Origin: a virus
Length of the DNA: 21,087 bases
IMG/VR virus record: IMGVR_UViG_3300030061_002041
Coordinates: 1-21,087 of that record
Direction: 5' to 3' (one strand)
Shown here one piece after another: positions 13,814 through 21,087 of this stretch. The notes beneath the pieces were generated by a model. It was not told where the DNA came from. It did not search any database and was given only the letters and a program-made list of their open reading frames with translations. The stretch's first letter is position 1. Each line of letters starts with the position of its first letter. Position numbers and translations under genes: made by a program.

Positions 13814-15240
13814 TGGGCGGAAGAAGTAGCGGTTCATCAGCACCAACACAAACAAAAGTAGTAAATACAGATTTACCAGAATATGTACAACCATATTTTG
13901 AGCGACTCCTACAAAGAGGAGAAGCAGAATCTAATCAACCATATACTCCATATGGTGGTGAAAGAATAGCGTATTTTTCTCCTGATGAATTAGCTAGTCA
14001 AGGCATGACTAGAGGTTATGCACAAGCAGGAACTCCACCAGAATATCAACTAGCTTCACAAAGAGCCGCTATGTTAGGTGGACCATATGGTTCTGGTTAT
14101 CAAGCTGATTATTTAGGCAATACATATGATGCACAAGGATATGGCTCTGGCTATCAAGCTGGTTTAGTAGGTTCTGATTATCAAGCAGGTATGATGGGTC
14201 CAGGTTATCAAGCACAAGGATATGCACCTACATATCAAGCAAGAAGTGCTGGACCTGATTATAATGTTTTAGGTTATGAATCTAATATAAATAGATTTAT
14301 GAGTCCTTATCAACAAGCAGTTACAGATGTAGCTAAAAGAGAAGCTATAAGACAATCTGAAATAATAGGTGATAAAACTGCTGATTCTGCAGCTATGTCT
14401 GGTGGTCTTGGTGGTTATCGTGAAGCTATTTTACAAGCAGAAAGAGAGCGTAATTTAGGTCAAGAACTTAGTGATATACAAACAAAAGGTAGTCAAGCAG
14501 GTTTTCAATCAGCACAAGCACAACTTGCAGCAGAAAGAGCAGCACAATTAGATTCTTCAAGATTTGGTCTGCAACAATTTACTGCAGAAGAACAAGCAAG
14601 ACAAGCACAAGAAAGATTTGGACAAAGTGCATATGGATTAGAAGAAGGTTCTTTCCAAAAACAAACACAATTAGATACACAAAGGTATCAAGCAGGTGAA
14701 GCTGCAAGACAAGCAGCAGCTAAATTAGGATTAACAGCAGCACAACAAAACGAAGCAGCACGACAAGCACAAGAAAAATATATGCAAAGTGCATATGCTC
14801 AATCAGAAAAATCTTTCCAAGAACAAGGAAAACAAGATATTGCTGCTTTCCAAGCTAGAGAAGCTGCTAGACAAGCACAAGAAAAACTTGGTCAATCAGC
14901 TTATGATATGTCTCAAAGATATGGTTTGGCATCTGTAGATGCTCTTAGAAATGTTGGTGGAGATATACAAGATGATGTAAGACAAAGAATAGGTGCATTA
15001 ACAGGTATAGGGCAACAACAAAGAGCAATGCAACAAGCATCTATGGATATGGGCTATCAAGACTTTTTAAGACAACAAGGATTTGGTCAACAACAGTTAG
15101 GATTCTTAGGTGGATTATTAAGAGGTGTACCTGTTCAGCCACAACAACAAATAAGCACTTTTCAACAACAACCAGGATTATTCCAAACTGCATTAGGAGC
15201 AGGATTAAGTGGACTTGGTTTATATAAAGGAATGAGTTAA
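13813..15240 (+). CDS. Repeat-rich internal virion protein (475 residues)
   Basis: The N-terminus is LPEYVQPYFERLLQRGEAES, followed by PYGGERIAYFSPDELASQGM. Residues 96-158 hold seven tandem nonapeptides starting Y-Q/D-A. Residues 160-380 are Gln/Ala/Arg-rich helix with 18- and 36-residue repeats (ARQAQE...GQSAY), predicted to be long coiled coil. The C-terminal part is Gln- and Gly-rich (FQQQPGLFQTALGAGLSGLG). No enzyme motif is visible. Position, size and composition indicate a structural or ejection protein packed in the virion. It starts one base inside the GNAT-like gene and overlaps the next gene by one base. Confidence 0.65.
   Translation: MGGRSSGSSAPTQTKVVNTDLPEYVQPYFERLLQRGEAESNQPYTPYGGERIAYFSPDELASQGMTRGYAQAGTPPEYQLASQRAAMLGGPYGSGYQADYLGNTYDAQGYGSGYQAGLVGSDYQAGMMGPGYQAQGYAPTYQARSAGPDYNVLGYESNINRFMSPYQQAVTDVAKREAIRQSEIIGDKTADSAAMSGGLGGYREAILQAERERNLGQELSDIQTKGSQAGFQSAQAQLAAERAAQLDSSRFGLQQFTAEEQARQAQERFGQSAYGLEEGSFQKQTQLDTQRYQAGEAARQAAAKLGLTAAQQNEAARQAQEKYMQSAYAQSEKSFQEQGKQDIAAFQAREAARQAQEKLGQSAYDMSQRYGLASVDALRNVGGDIQDDVRQRIGALTGIGQQQRAMQQASMDMGYQDFLRQQGFGQQQLGFLGGLLRGVPVQPQQQISTFQQQPGLFQTALGAGLSGLGLYKGMS
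14098..14286 (+). repeat. Seven tandem 27-bp / nonapeptide units
   Basis: Seven consecutive 9-codon units, at 14098, 14125, 14152, 14179, 14206, 14233 and 14260. They encode YQADYLGNT, YDAQGYGSG, YQAGLVGSD, YQAGMMGPG, YQAQGYAPT, YQARSAGPD and the degenerate YNVLGYESN. The consensus is Y-[QD]-A followed by small and Gly residues. Register is exact with no insertion, so the period is structural. Confidence 0.85.
14596..14925 (+). repeat. 18/36-residue helical repeats beginning ARQA
   Basis: Units beginning ARQA start at 14596, 14704, 14758 and 14866, that is residues 262, 298, 316 and 352, separated by 36, 18 and 36 residues. Three carry ARQAQE followed by QSAY; the second is a shorter variant (ARQAAAKLGLTAAQQNEA). 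Eighteen residues is five helical turns, which fits a regular coiled coil. Confidence 0.75.
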
Positions 15241-17510
15241 TGTCAAATTTAGTAGAACTATCAAATGAATTAGAATTTGTTCCAAAAGAACAATTAATAC
15301 AAATGTCGCAAGACCCAAATTCTACTTATCCTTCTTATTTAGTATTGTCTGAAATAAAAAGAAGAACACAAATGGAAAAAATGTATGCTGCTCAACAACC
15401 TAAACCAGAAACAACAGTATCTGATGAATTAGTAGCAGAATTTGCAGGAAGTCCATCTGGTTTAGGAGCTATGGCTCAATCATCTGATATACCAAACGCT
15501 TTCCAATCAGGTGAAATGGGTAACATGGCTCCGCCCTCTCCTTTAATGACTGCTGCTAGTGGTGGATTAACAGGCTATCAAGCAGGTGGTTTAACAGACC
15601 AAACAATAAAAGAAGCTAATGCTTTAGGTATTGATATTAAAAATTTATCTGATGAAGAAATTGTAAGACGAGTTAAGTTAGCAAATAATAAAAGAAGAAA
15701 AGATATGTTATTAGGAATGACCCCTGATGCAAATCAATTTATCTTTAATCAATCCTTACCTACTTCTCCTGAAGATTTATTAAATTTAGGACCAATACCA
15801 GCAGGATTACAAGCTCAAATAAATGCAGCAAAAGAACCAAGTAAATTTGATAAAGTTATAGAAGGTGGCACACAATTCTTTTTTGGAGACCCAAGACCAG
15901 ATGCTGAAAGACCTAATCTTGCTAGAGCTACAGATGAATTTACAGATTATTTAAGTTTAGTTCCAGGAGCAACAGCAAGTTTAAAATTAGGTGCAAGTGG
16001 TCTTAAAGCACTTATACAAGGTGGTAAAGCATTTAAACAATCAGGCAAACTTGATGACCTTATAGATTTAACTAAAGTAAATCCATCTAAAATTAATCAA
16101 GCTGATAATATTTTACCTATAGCACCAAAAACAGTAGGTGGACCACCTCCAGTACCTAGAATAGGAGGTACACCACCTCCAGTACCTAGAATAGGAGGTA
16201 CACCACCAACAAGTGGACCAACATTAGGACCAACAGTAGGACCACCAAGACCTCCAGGTACAAACTTAGTTCCACAAACAGGTACAAACTTAGTTCCACA
16301 AACAGGTACAAATTTAGTTCCACAAGGAGGTCCTTTAGCAGTTATACCTAAAGTTACAAAAGAATCTAAAGGTCTTATAAATAGAGCTGTAGATTGGATA
16401 AAAAATAATAAAAAAACTGCCTTTGGATTTGGACTATTAGGTGGAGGAATAGGAAGTGCAGCATATTATTCTGGTGAACCAGATAAAGAAGATAATGGTG
16501 CAGGCGGTGCAGGCAGCACAGCTCCAACAACAAAAGAAATTAAAAAAAGTATTGACCCATTAGACCTAGCTAAATTAGGTGGCATTATTATGGCTGCTAA
16601 AAATACAAGCGAATTAGGTCAAGGCATAACAGCATTAGCTGGTGATATACAAGAAAGAAGATATAAAGAAAAAGTATTAACTAGCAAAGAAGAACAAATG
16701 TTATATACCAGATTAAATGCTATTTCTAAAGCCATAGATGAATATACTGGAGACCAAGAAGCACCAGAATATAAAAGATTAATTCAAGCAAGAGATGCTG
16801 CCGTAGCACAAATAAATACACTTTATGGTCCAATTACTCAAGGTACTGACCCAATGAGTATATTGAATGCTAATACTATTGGAGGCACAGATACTAAAGA
16901 TACTGAAGATACTAGTTCAGGAGGTCTTGGTGGAGCATTAAAAAAATCATTTATAGCAATGAATCCTATTCTTTCATTAGGAGGAATGGGATTAAAAGCA
17001 GGATATGAATATTTAACTAAAGATGATGAAGTAAATAATACTATTATTCCACAACAAGATTTATATAATGCTTTTATAAAAAATGCACCTAATCCACAAT
17101 ATCTTACTGGCGACCCTTATATAGATAATATAATGAGAATAGAAAGTGGTGGTAGAGATGTTGTAAATGACACTACAGGAGCTACAGGTCCAATGCAAGT
17201 TTTACCTAGTACTCTTCAAGACCCTGGTTATAATATTGAACCTGCTAAAAATAATTCTGTTGAAGAAAAAATTAGAGTTGGTGTAGATTATTTTTATAAA
17301 ATGGTAGATAAATATAATGGTGATATTTTTCTTGGCACTTTAGCTTTTAATTTAGGTCCTGGTAATGTTGATACATGGTTGAATTCAGGAGGAGACATAA
17401 ACACACTTAAATCAATTACAAGTAAAGATGGCAGACAAATAGGCGAAGCTGCTTATGATTATGTAGTAAAAGCATATGGACAAGATGCTGTAAATAGAAT
17501 ATTAACTTAA
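15240..17510 (+). CDS. Virion-associated lytic transglycosylase in a large internal protein
   Basis: A 756-residue protein. The N-terminal 60 residues are helical (QLIQMSQDPNSTYPSYLVLS). A GGLTGYQAGGL motif is at 108-118, Pro/Gly tandem repeats are at about 302-363, and a Gly-rich hydrophobic span (TAFGFGLLGGGIGSAAYY) is near 391-408. The C-terminal domain (about 625-756) is an SLT-type lytic transglycosylase. It has catalytic Glu635 in IMRIESGGRD, then TGATGPMQVLPST (646-658) and LAFNLGPGNVDTWL (701-714). It should open local peptidoglycan during DNA entry, like the T7 gp16 transglycosylase. This is separate from the lysis endolysin at 8114. The domain is complete and looks active. Confidence 0.85.
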   Translation: MSNLVELSNELEFVPKEQLIQMSQDPNSTYPSYLVLSEIKRRTQMEKMYAAQQPKPETTVSDELVAEFAGSPSGLGAMAQSSDIPNAFQSGEMGNMAPPSPLMTAASGGLTGYQAGGLTDQTIKEANALGIDIKNLSDEEIVRRVKLANNKRRKDMLLGMTPDANQFIFNQSLPTSPEDLLNLGPIPAGLQAQINAAKEPSKFDKVIEGGTQFFFGDPRPDAERPNLARATDEFTDYLSLVPGATASLKLGASGLKALIQGGKAFKQSGKLDDLIDLTKVNPSKINQADNILPIAPKTVGGPPPVPRIGGTPPPVPRIGGTPPTSGPTLGPTVGPPRPPGTNLVPQTGTNLVPQTGTNLVPQGGPLAVIPKVTKESKGLINRAVDWIKNNKKTAFGFGLLGGGIGSAAYYSGEPDKEDNGAGGAGSTAPTTKEIKKSIDPLDLAKLGGIIMAAKNTSELGQGITALAGDIQERRYKEKVLTSKEEQMLYTRLNAISKAIDEYTGDQEAPEYKRLIQARDAAVAQINTLYGPITQGTDPMSILNANTIGGTDTKDTEDTSSGGLGGALKKSFIAMNPILSLGGMGLKAGYEYLTKDDEVNNTIIPQQDLYNAFIKNAPNPQYLTGDPYIDNIMRIESGGRDVVNDTTGATGPMQVLPSTLQDPGYNIEPAKNNSVEEKIRVGVDYFYKMVDKYNGDIFLGTLAFNLGPGNVDTWLNSGGDINTLKSITSKDGRQIGEAAYDYVVKAYGQDAVNRILT
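16143..16202 (+). repeat. Perfect 30-bp tandem duplication in the transglycosylase gene
   Basis: Two adjacent identical 30-base copies (16143-16172 and 16173-16202) encode PPPVPRIGGT twice. The identity at DNA level, including third codon positions, points to a recent slippage or duplication event. Confidence 0.95.
16257..16328 (+). repeat. Three 24-bp tandem units in the transglycosylase gene
   Basis: Copies at 16257-16280 and 16281-16304 are identical. The third, at 16305-16328, differs by a C-to-T change and by its last bases (ending AGGA). They encode the octapeptide GTNLVPQT repeated, a flexible linker before the Gly-rich hydrophobic span. Confidence 0.95.
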
Positions 17511-17512
17511 AT

Positions 17513-20500
17513 ATGAAAACTTTTACATTACCAGATAAAGGACCTTTAGCTGGAAGAGAATTAATAATTCCTGATGACCCTAATCTTAGAGCACAAGTTG
17601 GTTATGCAATATCACAAATACCTGAATATGGTCCTGATGTAGCAGAAGAATATACAGAAGGCACATTTTTAGGACAAGCTACAGAATCATTAAAAGGTAT
17701 TCCTAGAGGTATAGCTCAAACAACTCTTTCTGGATTAAGAGGTCCTGTTGAATTACTAGCACAAGATTCATTAGGCGAAGGTCCATTAGTAAGACTTGCA
17801 GATAAAATAAAAGCTACAGAAGAAAAAGTAGCACAAAACATTGCAGGATATAGAGACCCTAGATATGCAGATGCTTTTACTACTAAAGCTGGTCAAGCTT
17901 TTGGTTCAATAATACCTTTTGCTGGTTTAGGTCTTTTAGCTGGTAAAGGTGCATCATATCTTCCAATGATGAAACCTGGAACAAAAGGTTTTGGTAAAGT
18001 TAATCCTTTAAATTTTAATGCAAAATTTTTAAAATCTAAACCATTCTTATATCCAGCAGGTTTAGGTACATCTGTTTATATGGCAAATAATGCAGATATG
18101 ATGGATATTGCAGAAGAAGTATATGGAGAAGATAAACCAGGATTTTTTGCTGAAAATTTAAGTACATTAACAGCAGGTGTTATTGGTGCATCAGAAGCAT
18201 TACCTATATTTAATTTTTTTAGAAGCATACCTAAAAGTGCATTAAGAGATGCTCCAACATCTGCAAAAATATTTAATCATGTTAGAAACTTTACAGCAGG
18301 TGGTATTCAAGAAGGATTACAAGAAAGTACAGCAGGACTATTACAAGATTTCAATGCTAGAGGTTTTTATAGTGATGAACTACCTATAGGTGATAGTTTG
18401 TTTGATGACTTTACTGTAGGTGGTTTTGCTGGTGGTTTATTAAATACTATTATGCAAGGTTATGGTGGTAGAAGAGGTATAGCATCAGAATATAGAGCAG
18501 AAAAAGAAAAACGAGCAGAACAAAAAAAACAAGATTTATTAAAAACTAAAAAGTTTGATATAGCACAACAACAAGGTGTTATAAATATAGCAGACCCAAC
18601 ATTAGATGATTCTGTAGAAGAAGCTTTACTTCTTCCATTATTAGATAATATTCCAAAACCTGTAGAAGTCTCTACAGTACCTCAATTACAAATAAGAAAA
18701 AATCAAAATAATACTTTTTCTCTCATAGATAATAATCTAGGAGAAGTTAATTCTTTTACTAAAGAAGTAGATGCTATAAAAGAAAAAGAAAAATTATTAA
18801 AAGATTACGAAGTAAATGAAGAAACACAAATATTAAATAATGATTTATATATATTAGGATTAAATAAAAGCCCACAGGCTTATGAATTAGGACAAACAGT
18901 TATAGATAATGATACTACTACTGCAAGTTTAAAAGAGATTGTGCCATATGACACATCATTAAAAACTCCAGAAGCAATGCAAAAAGTTTTAATGGGCACT
19001 AATAAAAAGTATAAGAACCTACCATTAAAAGAAAACTATACATTTGAAGAAGTAAAAAAAATATTATCTAAAAAAGATTTTAATAATTTTATTACCGATA
19101 CTTCTCAACAAGTTGCTGTAGTTTCTAGTAGTAAAAATATACCATCTGTAATAGAGAACAATAATAAAACAAATGTAACTATAGGAAGATTAAAAGAAAT
19201 AGGTGATGCAAAAAATATTAATATAGATATAAATAGTCCTGCATTTGAATATGCAGCAAAACGATGGACTGGTACATCTTCTTTTAAAACAATGACAAAG
19301 CCTCAAAAAGAATTGTTACTTGCAAGAATACAATCTATACCAAGATTTAATACTAAAGAAAATTTTCCAAACCTACAACCTAGAATGTATTCTGCACAAG
19401 AAGTAGCAGATACAGTTACAAATCTAAAAAAAGATAATGTTTTATTTAATCAAAAAAGTTTAGGCATGATGGGTATAAAAGACCCACAATTTTTTGAAGA
19501 TTTAGTTTATAGCGGTAGAGCAGAAAAAGTTAAAGGTAATCAATATAAAATTGCAGATAATTTCCAAGAAAAAATAGATAGTAGAGCAGGAGCTTTTAAT
19601 GAAACTACAGAAGAGTTTGTTAATAGACTTGTTACTGAAGGCAGATTATCACCAGAAGCAATATCACAATTAGAACAAGAACAAAAAATTACAGAATCAC
19701 AACAACTACCTCCTAAAGAAGAAGCACAAAAAACTATAGATTTTGCTGAATCTGTACAACAAGGTAAAACAAATAAGTTTGCACAAGAGTTAAGAAAAAG
19801 ATTAGCTAGAATAGGATTAAAAGAAACAGGTGTAGTTGTTAGTAATGACATATTATCTACAAGTACATTGCTAGAAAAAACAGATGGTAGTATTGAATTT
19901 CAAGGTATAGATAAAACTACAGAAGGAGAATATGATAGACAAACAGATATTATATTTATATCTTTAAATGCTGTTAATCCTGATGGCAAAGCTACAGATG
20001 CTGAAATACAAAGAAAATTAAATGAAGTATTAGACCATGAGTTAATTCATGCTCTTAGAGAAAAAGATTTAATTACTGAAAAAGAATACGATTATTTAAA
20101 AAAACAAGTTAAGAAAAAAAGAGTTCCTAAATCCGTTGATGCTATTGCTTTTAATAAAAAAGAAACTTATTACGATAGAGCTATACGGATAAATAAAAGA
20201 ACTTTTGATGAAAAAGAACAAGCAACTCGTACTAAAGCACCTGTTTATTTTAGTCCTGCTACAAAAGAAGAACTTTATACAGAAGAAGCTATTGCAGAAA
20301 TGTATAGAAACAGAAGAGTTGAATCTCCTTTACCAGAAAAAGCAGAAGGTATATACAATAAAATTATTGAATTTTTTGCTGAGGTTGGTGAATCATTGCG
20401 TATATCTGGTTTTGATAATGCAAATCAAATATTTGACCAAATTCAAGCTGGTAGAGTTGGTAAAAGAGCTAGAGATAAAATTAGAACAACTAAGCTATTA

Positions 20501-21087
20501 GATAAAGGTGCTGCTCCAGTAGTAGGAGAAATGTTAGATGAAGTAGAAGATGACTATTTAGATATACCTACATTTGCAAAAAGAGGACCTAGAGATGAAA
20601 CATCTGGTCATGTAGCTGATTATGTACCTGCACAGTATGGTCCACCTGCACATCAACTAGATTTAGAAGCAAGTGGTGAATTAACTCCTGAAGGTTATCC
20701 TACAGCTAGTTTTGGTTTTACATATCCTAAAACTTCTCCAGATTATAGAACAAGAGAATTTACAGTTTATAGCACAGCTAGAACTCCACAAGAAATACAA
20801 GAAGAACGAGAATTTGTAATTAAACTTATGGAAATAAGAGGCAATCCAAATGCTACTATTACTATGTATCAAGCTGCACCACAAAGAGATTTACGAGAAG
20901 GAGATTTAATAACTCCTTTTTTAAGCGAAGCTGAAGCTCTTGTAGAAGATTCTAAAGTTACAAGAGAAGAAATAAGAGAAGCAGATAGAGCTAGAAGAAG
21001 GCAAGAACAAATAGATAAAACAGGTGCAGTAGATTTACAACAAGAAAAACTATATAACCAAATGGACAAAGCTTTTGATATTGGAGG
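17513..21087 (+). CDS. Large polyvalent-type virion protein with HELIH metallopeptidase motif (3' end outside window)
   Basis: ATG 17513 opens a frame with no stop to the window end, at least 1191 residues. The N-terminal 330 residues are Gly-rich with hydrophobic stretches (FGSIIPFAGLGLLAGKG, GIQEGLQESTAGLLQDF, then GGFAGGLLNTIMQGYGG), a layout typical of phage large polyvalent proteins. The middle is charged and helical. At 842-846 is HELIH (VLDHELIHALRE), a gluzincin-type zinc motif with catalytic Glu843. About 80 residues later, TEEAIAEMYRN offers the third ligand Glu. The segment GFDNANQIFDQIQAGRVGKR then follows. Around 1112-1150, ITMYQAAPQRDLREGDLITP resembles the YRAVP...GDWVT segment of polyvalent proteins, perhaps an ADP-ribosyltransferase-like domain. 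It is probably injected with the DNA. Confidence 0.8.
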   Translation, partial: MKTFTLPDKGPLAGRELIIPDDPNLRAQVGYAISQIPEYGPDVAEEYTEGTFLGQATESLKGIPRGIAQTTLSGLRGPVELLAQDSLGEGPLVRLADKIKATEEKVAQNIAGYRDPRYADAFTTKAGQAFGSIIPFAGLGLLAGKGASYLPMMKPGTKGFGKVNPLNFNAKFLKSKPFLYPAGLGTSVYMANNADMMDIAEEVYGEDKPGFFAENLSTLTAGVIGASEALPIFNFFRSIPKSALRDAPTSAKIFNHVRNFTAGGIQEGLQESTAGLLQDFNARGFYSDELPIGDSLFDDFTVGGFAGGLLNTIMQGYGGRRGIASEYRAEKEKRAEQKKQDLLKTKKFDIAQQQGVINIADPTLDDSVEEALLLPLLDNIPKPVEVSTVPQLQIRKNQNNTFSLIDNNLGEVNSFTKEVDAIKEKEKLLKDYEVNEETQILNNDLYILGLNKSPQAYELGQTVIDNDTTTASLKEIVPYDTSLKTPEAMQKVLMGTNKKYKNLPLKENYTFEEVKKILSKKDFNNFITDTSQQVAVVSSSKNIPSVIENNNKTNVTIGRLKEIGDAKNINIDINSPAFEYAAKRWTGTSSFKTMTKPQKELLLARIQSIPRFNTKENFPNLQPRMYSAQEVADTVTNLKKDNVLFNQKSLGMMGIKDPQFFEDLVYSGRAEKVKGNQYKIADNFQEKIDSRAGAFNETTEEFVNRLVTEGRLSPEAISQLEQEQKITESQQLPPKEEAQKTIDFAESVQQGKTNKFAQELRKRLARIGLKETGVVVSNDILSTSTLLEKTDGSIEFQGIDKTTEGEYDRQTDIIFISLNAVNPDGKATDAEIQRKLNEVLDHELIHALREKDLITEKEYDYLKKQVKKKRVPKSVDAIAFNKKETYYDRAIRINKRTFDEKEQATRTKAPVYFSPATKEELYTEEAIAEMYRNRRVESPLPEKAEGIYNKIIEFFAEVGESLRISGFDNANQIFDQIQAGRVGKRARDKIRTTKLLDKGAAPVVGEMLDEVEDDYLDIPTFAKRGPRDETSGHVADYVPAQYGPPAHQLDLEASGELTPEGYPTASFGFTYPKTSPDYRTREFTVYSTARTPQEIQEEREFVIKLMEIRGNPNATITMYQAAPQRDLREGDLITPFLSEAEALVEDSKVTREEIREADRARRRQEQIDKTGAVDLQQEKLYNQMDKAFDIG

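Noticed and set aside
14098-14286. CRISPR-like array because of regular 27-bp spacing
   Set aside because: The periodic unit is coding in frame, has no conserved repeat with unique spacers, and no cas genes are present.
20205-20501. Forward 98-residue ORF inside the polyvalent protein gene
   Set aside because: It is a Lys/Leu-rich out-of-frame shadow. The long frame from 17513 runs straight through and carries the HELIH motif and conserved segments.
1-21087. tRNA genes, integrase, attachment sites or rho-independent terminators
   Set aside because: Gaps are too short for tRNAs, and I saw no GC-rich hairpin with a T-run between genes and no recombinase motif, so I report none.

Overview
The window is a contiguous piece of a tailed bacteriophage genome. 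It is strongly AT-rich by eye, and every credible gene lies on the + strand. Genes abut or overlap by 1 to 92 bases, and no stretch over 300 bases lacks a gene; the largest clear gap is 57 bases, at 219-275. The codon bias (TTA, AGA, AAA, ATA), the gene order and the small conserved proteins resemble podovirus-type phages of streamlined marine bacteria such as SAR11 (Pelagibacter), especially the HTVC023P-like pelagiphages. This assignment is an inference from recognised protein families; nothing was searched.

Layout. (1) 1-2867: the tail end of a 2OG-Fe(II) oxygenase, then small helical, membrane and basic proteins, a conserved 230-residue protein, a staphylococcal-nuclease-like DNase with an intact active site, and a membrane-anchored coiled-coil protein. 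(2) 2890-7619: an accessory cassette encoding a curli (type VIII secretion) system. It holds CsgF, the outer-membrane lipoprotein pore CsgG, a secreted curlin-like repeat protein, an exported FecR-domain protein and a CHASE2-domain class III adenylate cyclase. (3) 7633-8557: a GTA-type holin and a GH24 endolysin. (4) 8560-21087: virion genes. These are a large beta-rich protein, a small structural protein, three very large internal or ejection-type proteins (one ending in a lytic transglycosylase domain), a GNAT-like protein, and a final gene that runs off the right edge. That last gene is at least 1191 residues long and carries a HELIH zinc-metallopeptidase motif typical of phage large polyvalent proteins.

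How the genes may work together. CsgG, CsgF and the curlin-like protein should form an outer-membrane pore, its accessory factor and the amyloid cargo. FecR (periplasm) and the CHASE2 cyclase (periplasmic sensor, cytoplasmic cAMP output) look like a sensing pair attached to it. The cassette sits immediately upstream of holin and endolysin, so late expression is likely. I recognise no csgE, csgB, csgC or csgD. The FecR protein ends in a curlin-like segment that might replace the nucleator. I recall published reports of type VIII secretion clusters with FecR and adenylate cyclase in HTVC023P-type pelagiphages, so the cassette may not be wholly new. Less likely to have been described are the overlapping signal-peptide coding, the FecR tail and the altered pore constriction.
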